In this document: piece after piece, positions 55,552 through 64,000 of the stretch
Numbering within the stretch: position 1 is the stretch's first letter
How the letters are laid out: each line of letters starts with the position of its first letter
Assembly: GCA_022009975.1 (NCBI GenBank)
Contig: CP091733.1
Coordinates: forward strand, 2,524,501-2,588,500
Direction: 5' to 3'
Source of the DNA: Phocaeicola vulgatus
GTDB lineage: Bacteria; Bacteroidota; Bacteroidia; Bacteroidales; Tannerellaceae
Length of the DNA stretch: 64,000 bases
The notes under the pieces: model-generated
What the model saw: only the letters and a program-made list of their open reading frames with translations
Databases searched by the model: none
Told to the model about the DNA's origin: nothing
Translations under genes and position numbers: made by a program

Positions 55552-55657
55552 TTGTGCCAGAAGCAGATATACTCTTCGTTACCGTACCAACCAGTATCAG
55601 GAGATTAACAAGATAACGTATTGTCCATGCTTTCGGACTTGCATCCAACATTTTATG

Positions 55658-55745
55658 TTTCTCACATAAGTGAGAAATGTTTTTCACCAAGGTGAGAAGT
55701 GCTTCTCATTAAGGTGAGAAGTGCTTTTCACTTAGATGAGAAGCT
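55658..55745. repeat. Four tandem 22-bp palindromic repeats
   Basis: Four units of 22 bp (55658-55679, 55680-55701, 55702-55723, 55724-55745) follow without gaps. Each is a degenerate palindrome of the form TTCTCAC-TAAG-GTGAGAA, for example CTTCTCATTAAGGTGAGAAG. They occupy the gap between the TPR gene (ends 55551) and asnA (starts 55920). They could be binding sites for a multimeric regulator, an RNA hairpin array or a genome-wide intergenic repeat. The stretch 55552-55657 shows nothing convincing. Confidence 0.65.
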
Positions 55746-55871
55746 AAAATGTCATTACATAATCTCTTTCATCCCATCTTTCCATATTGTTATTTTGAAC
55801 GAATCATAAAAGTCTTGCTTTCATTTTGCGATAAAATATCAAATAACTATTGATAATATAACATAAAACAT

Positions 55872-55879
55872 TACCTTTG
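55872..55879 (+). promoter_or_regulatory. -7 promoter box of asnA
   Basis: TACCTTTG lies 40 bp before the asnA start, downstream of a very A/T-rich stretch with a TTG-containing -33 candidate. Fits the consensus. Confidence 0.55.
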
Positions 55880-55919
55880 CCGGACAAAATAAATCAATTA
55901 GAGATTAAAGATTTTATAT

Positions 55920-56956
55920 ATGAGTTATTTAATTAAGCCGGAAGGGTACAAAGCTATATTGAGCCTGTCCCAAACGGAATTGGGGATAAAAGTCATTAAA
56001 GAATTTTTCCAACAAAACTTGTCTTCGGAACTGAGGCTCCGCCGTGTGACAGCACCGTTGTTTGTCTTAAAAGGAAAAGGAATCAATGACGACTTGAATG
56101 GAGTGGAAAGAGCTGTTACTTTCCCCATCAAAGACTTAGGAGATGCCAAAGCTGAAATTGTCCATTCTTGGCCAAATGGAAGCGATTAACCTTGGCGGAT
56201 TATCACATCGAGGAAGGTTATGGAATCTATACCGACATGAACGCCATCCGTTCAGATGAGGAATTGGACAACCTGCACTCCCTTTACGTGGACCAATGGG
56301 ATTGGGAACGGGTCATGAGAGAAGAAGACAGAAATATCGATTTCTTGAAAGAAATCGTTAAACGCATTTATGCCGCGATGGTACGTACAGAGTATATGGT
56401 ATACGAAATGTTCCCTGCCATCAAGCCAATCCTTCCACAACAAATTCATTTCATCCATTCGGAAGAATTATTAAAAAAATATCCTACCTTTACACCGAAA
56501 GAGCGGGAAGACGCAATTACAAAAGAATATGGTGCAGTCTTTATCATTGGTATTGGTAGCAAATTGAGCGATGGGAAACGACATGACGGACGTGCCCCGG
56601 ACTATGACGACTGGTCTACCGAAACCCCTGACGGAAACAAAGGATTGAACGGTGATTTGTTAGTTTGGGATGCTCTACTTGAACGCGCAGTAGAACTCTC
56701 TTCAATGGGCATTCGTGTGAATAGAGAGGCGTTGTTACGTCAATTAGAATTGACAGGGACAACTGACCGCAAAGAATTATATTTCCACAAACGGCTTTTG
56801 AACGGAGAATTGCCCCAATCTATCGGTGGCGGTATTGGACAAAGCCGGCTCTGCATGTTCTATCTGCGCAAAGCCCATATCGGAGAAATCCAATCAAGCA
56901 TTTGGCCGGACGAAATGCGCCAAGAAGCCCGCGAAGCAGGTATTAACTTAATTTGA
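55920..56956 (+). CDS. asnA: Aspartate-ammonia ligase, frameshift repaired
   Basis: An enzyme of about 345 residues that makes asparagine from aspartate, ammonia and ATP. It has 'LRLRRVTAPLFVLKGKGIND' near the N-terminus, 'YHIEEGYGIYTDMNAIRSDE', 'LYVDQWDWERVM' and 'SIGGGIGQSRLCMFYLRKAH', all typical of the class II aaRS-like AsnA family. The break at 56168-56169 (TTT read as TT) joins 'AEIVHS' to 'LAKWKRLTLADY'. Length is exactly that of E. coli-type AsnA. It is followed 78 bp later by ung. Confidence 0.9.
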
Positions 56957-57034
56957 GCAGGATGATGTTTGTTAGTTTCTGAACAGAATGCCCAGTCAAC
57001 ACATCCGGCTCAGCAACTAACAAACATTTTCTAT

Positions 57035-57696
57035 ATGAATGTCAAAATAGAACAAAGCTGGAAAGAGCAATTAGCTTTAGAGTTTGATAAAGAATACTTC
57101 AAATCCTTGACGGATTTTGTCCGTCAAGAATATCAATCCACTACTGTCTACCCTCCTGGATCGTATATCTTCAACGCATTCGAGCATTGTCCATTCGACA
57201 AAGTAAAAGTGGTGATTTTGGGACAAGACCCTTATCATGAACCAGGACAAGCCCACGGGCTTAGTTTCTCTGTACAAGACGGAATTCCTTATCCGCCATC
57301 ACTCGTCAATATTTCAAAGAATTGGAAAGTGATTTAGGGAAACCTATGCCTTCGAGCGGCAATTTGCTACGTTGGGCGGACCAAGGAGTTTTACTATTGA
57401 ATGCGACCCTTACTGTCCGTGCCCATTTGGCAGGTTCGCACCAGAACCGTGGATGGGAAACATTCACCGATGCTGTCATTCACAAATTGGCAGACAATCG
57501 TTCCCATTTAGTCTATATCCTTTGGGGCTCTTATGCACAAAAGAAAGGAGCATTCATCGATGCCTCCCACAATTTAGTCATCAAATCAGCACATCCGTCT
57601 CCCCTTGCCGCATACAGAGGCTTTTTTGGAAGCAAACCATTCAGCAAAGCCAATGATTACTTGATAGCGACAGGTCAAGAACCTATAGATTGGTAA
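57035..57696 (+). CDS. ung: Uracil-DNA glycosylase, frameshift repaired
   Basis: A family 1 UDG of about 220 residues that removes uracil from DNA. The start MNVKIEQSWKEQLALEFDKE at 57035 is preferred over an ATG at 56969. It has the catalytic motif GQDPYHEPGQAHGLSFSV (catalytic Asp), 'PSSGNLLRWADQGVLLLNAT', and the DNA-intercalating loop 'HPSPLAAYRGF'. The break at 57312-57314 (TTTT read as TTT) gives 'NIFKELESDLGKP'. It converges with lptD, whose stop is 4 bp away on the other strand. Confidence 0.92.
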
Positions 57697-57699
57697 TCA

Positions 57700-60435
57700 T
57701 CAATACCACTGCTGTCCTTCACGGAAGCTACTGCTTTGATTATATTTCAAATCCTTCAGCAAAGAAGAGCTGACAGCAATTGAGAAGGTATAGGATTTCA
57801 TCCTACCAACCGGGATAATGCTTGCGCTCATTTGGAAACAGTGCATATCACGTGTCAAGTTACATGACATATAGGATATCTTCTTCGCATCAAAATCATA
57901 ATTGGCATTGAAATTAAAACGCCAGTTTTTGTCGGCTGGATGTTTCCATTAAAACTTAAATTATGATTAATACGGTATTTATATTCCATTTTATCCGGAT
58001 TAAAGTCACCATATCCCAAAGTCATTCCATAATTGAATGAGAGACTCCATGGAATGGTTGCCTTATAATAACCATCTTCATCATAGTCAGCCGTCTCCTT
58101 TTTCTGCCCTAACAGACGGCTGTTCTTTTTATTCTCGCCATCTGTAGTTCCTTCCATATTCTGTTGTTCACCAATGCCGGTATTTCCTTTCTTGTCTTTA
58201 TCTTTTTCAGAGCCCTCTTTTCCTCCAAACCACTTTTTGAAAGTATCATTATTAAAGGTGTAAGAAAAAGTAGTACCCGTAGACCTCAAACGTCCAAATC
58301 CCTTTCCGGCTTTCCAACGCGGAACATTTACCCTATAAGCCCGGTTGGTTCGTTCATCGTAACCATAAGTATACGTATCAAACACTCCGTTCAAGTTCAA
58401 CGTGTAGCTCTTTGATAATTTCAATCGCAAACCGACAGACAAATCACTCCATTGGAATGAATCAGCAGCCATGTTATAACTCATATTCAATGAGAGTTTA
58501 TCAATCAAACTTATTTTCTTGAATCCGGAAGAGTCTTTATCTGAACGGACTTTCATTTCAACGTTATTATTCAAACTGAAATTGATAGCACCTGATTTAC
58601 CCGACGAAGGTGGAGAAAGACTTGTCCAGAAAAAGGAGAATACTGCACCTCTTGTTGCTCTCCGTTCGCATCCGTATAGACGTAGTTTTCATAGAAGCCA
58701 AAACGAGACGCGCCAAAGTCCGGACGGGCACTCAAACTAACCGACGGTTCAAAACGATGCCGAATCATTTCAATCTTCTTTCCTCCAAAAAATGGCAGAG
58801 GTTTAAAAAATCCATATAAAGTAGTAGAGGCAGAGATTGCAGCATCGAACTCATAGGTGCGATAAAAGCCATAAGTCGTATCAGTAGGAGCCATTCGTTG
58901 CAAATTCCTGTCATAACCTTGCATGACTTTATGTGTATACCAATTCTCATTATAGTTAAATGAAGGGGATATATTCAAATATTTGAATGCCGTAAACGTA
59001 GCACTGACAGGAATCTTATGCTGCATCGCATTCTTCCAATCACGAACCAGGTTGGATTTCAACAACAGGTTTTCTTTTGTATTGATACTGTTCCTGAAAT
59101 AACCAGTATAAGACATTGAAATCTTTTCATACCAACGTTCCTTCCCCACCCCGTGTTTACGTTTGAAAGGATAAACACGGCTCAAAGTAACCGATAAATC
59201 AGGCAAAGTAACTGCAATTGAAGAGTCACGGGTAGACTGGTTTATAGACATCGTTCCTCCAATCGTCAACGGGCTATTGGGAAAGCGCTTTGTAATATTG
59301 ACCGTAGAACCTTTGGTGTTGGCAGTCGATGCCGGATTATACAAAGCATTGTATGAGTTTCGGTCATAACTACTCGTGGCAAATTCACACTGGCAGAAAA
59401 AGAAAGATATGGATTGGCCTTAGGATCTTGCGAATGAGTCCAATTCAACTTGAAGTCCTTTGACACACTATAATCCGGCAATCCTTTATCTCCCAATTTA
59501 GTCACCAAATAAGAAGCCATGAAATTACCTGAATACTTATAACGTTTCTTATAATTGGAACGAGCGTTCAATCCCCATGAACCTTTCGTATAGATTTCAC
59601 CCGTCAAAGCCAAGTCCATATAGTCACTCAAAGCAAAATAGTAACCACCGTCACGAAGATAGAAACCTCTTACTGACTCATCTCCAAATGTAGGCATCAA
59701 AATACCGGAAGAATAGGTATCGGAAAAGGGGAAAAAGCAAAATGGAAGTCCCAAGAAATAGATAGGGACGTCCTCAAAAACCATATAAACCGGTCCCGTC
59801 ACGATATTCTTTTTCGGACGGACTTTAGCTTTGGTCATCTGAATGTAAAAGTGCGGATGTTCATGGTCGTCACAGGTTGTATAACGCCCCTCAACCATGT
59901 TCAAAGCATCTGTCTCTGTCTTTTTTGTCCTTCCTGCAGTCACATAACCTTCACCTTGTTGAGTGATTACATCTGTAATATAACCTTTCTTCGTCTTGAA
60001 GTTATATCGCATGCTCTTCGACTCGTATTGGTCACCGCCATCCACAAAAAGAGGATAACCGAAGCTTTCACCCACTGAATCCACTCCAAACTTAGCATAA
60101 ACCAAACTACTGTCTATATTCATTTGAATCTGCTCCGCTTGAAGCTGGATTTGCTGGTATTTCACATCTGCCTCACCATAAAGATAAGCCATATTGGTAA
60201 CCGTCATGACAATCGAATCGTTTGCCTGATAAGCCACTGGAGCCTCTAACATTCCCTTTCTGCGGGTTGAATCTGCCGGAGCAATCGAATCTGCCGGAGC
60301 CAAACCTGACACCTTTGAACTATCAGCCTCCACCGATGCTGTAGTTACAGATTGACGGTTCAAGGTTTGTTGCGCATTCAACACACAGCATCCCAATATA
60401 TAGACAAATAGGGTTATAAGAACTCTATATTTCAT
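57700..60435 (-). CDS. lptD: LPS-assembly outer-membrane protein LptD, three frameshifts
   Basis: A beta-barrel of about 912 residues that inserts LPS into the outer membrane. It starts MKYRVLITLFVYILGCCVLN, has an OstA-type jellyroll ('NIDSSLVYAKFGVD', 'QYESKSMRYNFKTKKGYITD'), then the LptD barrel ('GILMPTFGDESVRGFYLRDG', 'YSVSKDFKLNWTHSQDPKAN'), and ends SSFREGQQWY. The frame breaks at 59378-59379 (CCC read as CC), 58616-58618 (TTTT read as TTT) and 57926-57930 (AAAAAA read as AAAAA). Each repair restores smooth barrel strands, and the last gives a stop at 57700. Since LptD is generally essential, the lesions are almost certainly errors in the sequence. Confidence 0.87.
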
Positions 60436-60505
60436 TAAAAACAATATTCTCTATCAATTGTTATAGTCTGGCAAAGGTATAAATAAAAAACTTTGCCAGA
60501 CTAAA

Positions 60506-61048
60506 TTATTCACCTAAAAAGAATTTACACCAAGCGTCAAATTGATTTACTGTCTCCTCTCCATACTTGGCTAAGCTTTTATATATTTTCTCCGTTGATT
60601 TTTCCTTATCCAAATGCGTCTTGCTATAAAACTTATCCGCAAAACAAATAAGTTGCTCTTCCCATGAAACTGGGCGCATGTCTCGATGAGGAACCGGTAA
60701 GTTCTGATTTTCTATCATATCCAAGGAGAGCCCTGTTCCTGTATGCCTTTCACAAACTAAAGCATGTTCAGGGAAGCCTTCACTTCTCATCAACTCAGCT
60801 CCCAAATAGCCATGACATATATAGGGCGCATCTCCGTGACAATCAATATCCGGTGCATCACATTTAAATATTCCGATATCATGCAACATGGCAGCCTCCT
60901 CGATGAATTTCAAATCCAAATTCAATTCCGGATGATTGCGGGCAATCAGCAAAGCTTTCTCCGCCACACTCCGACTATGAGTAACTAATATATGATAAGC
61001 CTCCGATTCAACGGGGTAATATTTCTGGATAATTTCCAAAGGATTCAT
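60506..61048 (-). CDS. HD-domain (HDIG) metal-dependent phosphohydrolase
   Basis: A 180-residue HD-domain protein. Metal ligands are seen in 'THSRSVAEKALLIARNH', 'AAMLHDIGIFKCDAPDIDCH' (HD pair) and 'ERHTGTGLSLDMI', then 'ICFADKFYSKTHLD'. The fold hydrolyses nucleotides or phosphate esters; the substrate is not known. The ATG at 61048 (MNPLEIIQKYYPVESEAYHI) is preferred over 61072. It lies between lptD and the OstA-like gene on the same strand, probably co-transcribed. Confidence 0.82.
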   Translation of the reverse strand: MNPLEIIQKYYPVESEAYHILVTHSRSVAEKALLIARNHPELNLDLKFIEEAAMLHDIGIFKCDAPDIDCHGDAPYICHGYLGAELMRSEGFPEHALVCERHTGTGLSLDMIENQNLPVPHRDMRPVSWEEQLICFADKFYSKTHLDKEKSTEKIYKSLAKYGEETVNQFDAWCKFFLGE

Positions 61049-61122
61049 ATCATTCTGTTTATTTATAAACATTTACTTGTTAATCGTCAACATAAAGACA
61101 AAGGAAAGATTCTATCCCATCA

Positions 61123-62715
61123 TCACTCTTCGTGAACAAATTTATTACTCCGTTTAGGAGCTTCATTCACTTTCTTCTTTTTCACCTCGAATATATCATC
61201 TTTGTCTTTAGGACGCAAATAGTCAAACCAAAAAAAGTCCTTTAAAACCTTCTGTTTGGGATTCAAATCAGGAATCGGAATCATCTGGGCAATTGTCTTC
61301 GTCCACGTCTTTATCTTTTCCAATTTACTATCTTTCAACCAAATAGTTAAATAGGCACTCTGAGTCGTATTCATCCCCACCATACTTCCATCCTTTTCTA
61401 ATGGATAAAAGATAGATTCTGCATTTCCAGAGACATCAATTTGGCGCACTGCCTTTCCTGAGAAATAAGCTTTTAGGTCATTACCTTTCAACTGATTATA
61501 ATAAGAGGTGTCCAATTCTTGAGCAGCAAACGCAAATTGCTTCACATGGGCAAAATCAATCGTACTATCATTCATAAAGACTGCAATCGTATCACCATAA
61601 AGCTGATATTTGTCATTCCAAATAACAGGCTCGCTATACATATATAAAATAGAATCCCTTGAATTAAACTGCATCGAATCACATACACCTTGTAAGTCTT
61701 TGCGGAAGAAACGGACACCATAATAAGCTTTTACTTCACGATATGTTGAATCGATCGTAACCATTTGCAAAGTGTCAGCATGCAAATAGAGAGTATCGCC
61801 TTGTGAGTATTCCAAACAGCGTGCACTATCAGTCGCAAACGCATAACCGTTCTTCTCGTTATAATAGCCATATTCGCCTTGCAAGATAATATGTTGCAAA
61901 GTATCTCGTATACTCATGTTCCCAAAGACTTCCCCAAAACCATTTCCGCGGTCATACGAAATAGAATCCCCAGTAAGGAAACGATTACCTGATATAACTT
62001 CCGAACGGTCTAATAACATCGAAGTATTGTGCACTGTATCATACCAGCCACGAGAAGTATGGATTGTTCCACTATCCGAGACAATAACAGAAGGTCCTAA
62101 TATTGTCGATATTTTCGAATCTGTATTATAATGTAATGTATCGGAAATCAAGGTGAAATTAGGGTTTTCCAATCTCACGCTATCATTGAATACGGCTAAT
62201 TTGGTAGACGGACTATATTGCCCGTAATAAGAAGATAATTGGTTAAGTGAATCTACAATCATACCTCCTTCAAAGTAGTAACCTATATTTGGTATCCGCT
62301 CATAATTCAGACTATCGGTAAACAAAGTCACCTGTCCATTCTCCATCCGGACATTCTCGCGCAACCTCGCTATTTTCGTGTTTCCATCATATCTCAAATA
62401 CTGTCCATACACAAAAAGAGTATCTCCTTGTTCCATCCGGACATTGCTATACGCCTCTAAGGAATTATCTGTTTTATAAAACAATGCACTGTCACAATAC
62501 ATATAAGAACTATCGTGACGGAAACAGACATCTCCCACCAATACTTGGGCATCTTGCTTGACGTTTTTATCAAATGACAAAGTATTGGCATGTTCCAGAT
62601 AGACCATAGTCTTTTTTCCTGGAACAGAATCGGCATTGTGTTCCTGCGCCTGTAAGCTCAAAACACACAATGCCAATCCTATAATCAACGTATATGCTTT
62701 TTGTAACAATCTCAT
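61123..62715 (-). CDS. OstA/LptA-like LPS transport protein
   Basis: A 530-residue periplasmic protein starting MRLLQKAYTLIIGLALCVLS. It consists of repeated OstA_2 jellyroll strands: 'YMYCDSALFYKTDNSLEAYS', 'TLFVYGQYLRYDGNTKIARL', 'SKISTILGPSVIVSDSGTIH' and 'FGEVFGNMSIRDTLQHIILQ'. Long OstA-like proteins of this type are the LptA counterparts of Bacteroidetes and carry LPS across the periplasm to LptD. It overlaps the end of the upstream isomerase gene by ATGA, so the envelope-biogenesis genes form one unit. The frame is intact. Confidence 0.82.
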   Translation of the reverse strand: MRLLQKAYTLIIGLALCVLSLQAQEHNADSVPGKKTMVYLEHANTLSFDKNVKQDAQVLVGDVCFRHDSSYMYCDSALFYKTDNSLEAYSNVRMEQGDTLFVYGQYLRYDGNTKIARLRENVRMENGQVTLFTDSLNYERIPNIGYYFEGGMIVDSLNQLSSYYGQYSPSTKLAVFNDSVRLENPNFTLISDTLHYNTDSKISTILGPSVIVSDSGTIHTSRGWYDTVHNTSMLLDRSEVISGNRFLTGDSISYDRGNGFGEVFGNMSIRDTLQHIILQGEYGYYNEKNGYAFATDSARCLEYSQGDTLYLHADTLQMVTIDSTYREVKAYYGVRFFRKDLQGVCDSMQFNSRDSILYMYSEPVIWNDKYQLYGDTIAVFMNDSTIDFAHVKQFAFAAQELDTSYYNQLKGNDLKAYFSGKAVRQIDVSGNAESIFYPLEKDGSMVGMNTTQSAYLTIWLKDSKLEKIKTWTKTIAQMIPIPDLNPKQKVLKDFFWFDYLRPKDKDDIFEVKKKKVNEAPKRSNKFVHEE

Positions 62716-64000
62716 TCTTTTACCCAACCTGGAAAATGGAAATCACAATTCCTCCACCCTTCGCTAATGCGGACATAAGTAGATTTTTGTTGTTTACGAA
62801 TCCAGTTATTCAATAATTCTTCTTTCTTCTTTTCTTCTACAATAGACTTTAAAGCTTGGTAGTCATCCGCCAAATTGGCTTTATGAGCTTCCGTACGGGC
62901 ACGCAACTTGACAATGGCAATAACCTCTTTTTGTGCTTTGTTTACCATGCGGAAAGGTTTTGATATTTCTCCAACCTTCATACTGTAAACCATCTTACCT
63001 ACTTCCTGAGGTAATTCATGCATTTCAAAACGAGGAGTAGACACATTTGAACTCTCATAATTGTCATTTACCATTAATCCCTTATTATTTCGAGTGTCTT
63101 TGTCATACGACAAGAAAGTAGCAGCTTCTTCAAACGTAAATTTATCTTCTTTCAAATTGTCGTAAATAGAATCCATACGAGCTGTCGCTGCCACCAATTC
63201 TGTTTCTGACACTTCCGGCTTCAATAATATATGACGGCAGTTAAGACGGTCGCCACGTTTCTCTATCAATTGGATAATATGATAACCATATTCAGTCTGT
63301 ACAATCTGGGATATATGTTTTGAATCTTTCAAGTTGAATGCTACATTCGCAAATTCCGGCTGCAACATAGCTTTTGTCATAAATCCCAATTCTCCACCTC
63401 GTGCTGCCGAACCCGGATCTTGGGAATACATGCGTGCCAATGTAGAAAATTCATATTTACCATTGTTCACATCTTCAGTAAACTGACGCAGTCTGGCTTT
63501 GATAGCATCTGTTTCTTCAAATGGAATCTTAGGCTCAATCGTCACAATCTGGACTTCCACCGTGGTCGGTATATTAGGCAAACTGTCTTGTGGCAATTGG
63601 TTATAATATTTACGTACTTCAGCAGGAGTCAATTTGATTTGTCCCACTAATTTCCGCTGCATTTCCCTGGACTATCTGCTGCTCACGGACCATCTCGATT
63701 TTCTCATCCTTGATTTGTGAAAGCTTCTTATTAAAATACTCTTCCACTTTTTCTTTAGAGCCGATTTGTCCAATCACAGAATTAATCCATTGCTCTACAT
63801 TTTGGATTACTTGTGACTCGGGCACATCCACACTGTCAATCTTGGCTTGATTCAAATAAAGTTTTTGAATAGCCATCTGTTCAGGGATAAAGCAATATGG
63901 ATCTCCTTCCAAACGTTCCCCAGCATTCAACAAATATAAACGCTGAGATTCAACATCAGAACGCAGGATTGCATCATCGCCAACCACCCACACAATTTCA
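62712..64000 (-). CDS. SurA-like periplasmic peptidyl-prolyl isomerase, 5' end missing, one frameshift
   Basis: The gene continues past the right edge, so the signal peptide and first residues are not seen. The visible part starts EIVWVVGDDAILRSDVESQR, the SurA N-terminal chaperone core, followed by two parvulin domains: 'YSQDPGSAARGGELGFMTKA' with 'ISQIVQTEYGYHIIQLIEKR', and 'SYDKDTRNNKGLMVNDNYES' with 'YSMKVGEISKPFRMVNKAQK'. The break near 63665-63667 (an extra base or two lost in a G/A-run) joins 'REQQIVQ' to 'MQRKLVGQIKL'. It helps outer-membrane proteins such as LptD to fold, so it fits with its two downstream neighbours. Confidence 0.82.

Noticed and set aside
55562..55650. Small membrane peptide on the minus strand (KAWTIRYLVNLLILVGTVTK)
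   Set aside because: It resembles short hydrophobic peptides of Bacteroides, but there is no supporting promoter and the frame runs into the 22-bp repeats and the TPR gene.
55658..55745. CRISPR array
   Set aside because: Repeats are contiguous without spacers and no cas genes are present.
57855..60444. Three separate outer-membrane protein genes
   Set aside because: They are pieces of one lptD joined by single-base repairs, each restoring the family sequence.

Overview
The window is Bacteroidales DNA. The evidence is a CTnDOT-type transfer module, several promoters with the Bacteroidetes -7 box (TAnnTTTG), and a chromosomal flank of yidD, rnpA, hemD, DUF4271, pfkA, GH3, asnA, ung, lptD and a SurA-like gene. 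It looks like Bacteroides or Parabacteroides; the genus cannot be fixed from the sequence. Roughly 1-45.8 kb is an integrative conjugative element (ICE) whose left end lies outside the window. From about 45.9 kb to the end is host chromosome.

Layout of the ICE: (i) 1-560, the end of an insertion sequence that has cut traJ; (ii) 534-9102, a leftward transfer operon (a small unknown ORF, traA, B, C, D, a second ParA, DUF4122, traE, F, G, I, truncated traJ); (iii) 9.2-9.5 kb, a hairpin-rich candidate oriT; (iv) 9.5-15.6 kb, rightward mobA-mobB-mobC, with mobC (coupling protein) split by a complete group II intron encoding an RT-HNH maturase; (v) 15.7-32.6 kb, cargo: a B-box-like membrane protein, an ECF sigma factor with a membrane-anchored beta-barrel partner, a lipoprotein, a C10 cysteine protease with a small lipoprotein partner, gene relics, a ClbS/DfsB-family protein, an RteC-like regulator, and an iron/siderophore-type uptake cluster (two ABC half-transporters, an isoprenylcysteine methyltransferase-like protein, a DUF4374 lipoprotein, a TonB-dependent receptor, a TetR regulator); (vi) 32.9-42.5 kb, DUF3945, topoisomerase III, DUF1896 and a giant DNA methylase-helicase; (vii) 42.6-45.7 kb, four small helix-turn-helix proteins, a conserved unknown and an IntDOT-like integrase.

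The most interesting signal is a 20-21 bp box (core CGAAGCCACAAGTACGCAGT) found four times, only inside the ICE. In each copy its 3' edge lies 35-36 nt upstream of a TAnnTTTG -7 box. The four sites precede the tra operon, the second half of the tra operon (inside the DUF4122 coding region), the DUF3945-topB-methylase operon, and the small HTH genes next to the integrase. This looks like one activator-controlled regulon that switches on transfer and DNA-processing genes together but not the cargo or the integrase.

More than twenty genes, including essential chromosomal ones (lptD, the SurA-like gene) and asnA and ung, are broken by single-base indels, nearly all losses in short homopolymers. 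Adding the missing base restores the family sequence each time. I read these as sequencing errors, give the repaired spans as CDS, and note the site. True lesions are more likely the traJ truncation and the relics around 20.6-22.1 kb and 31.3-31.7 kb.
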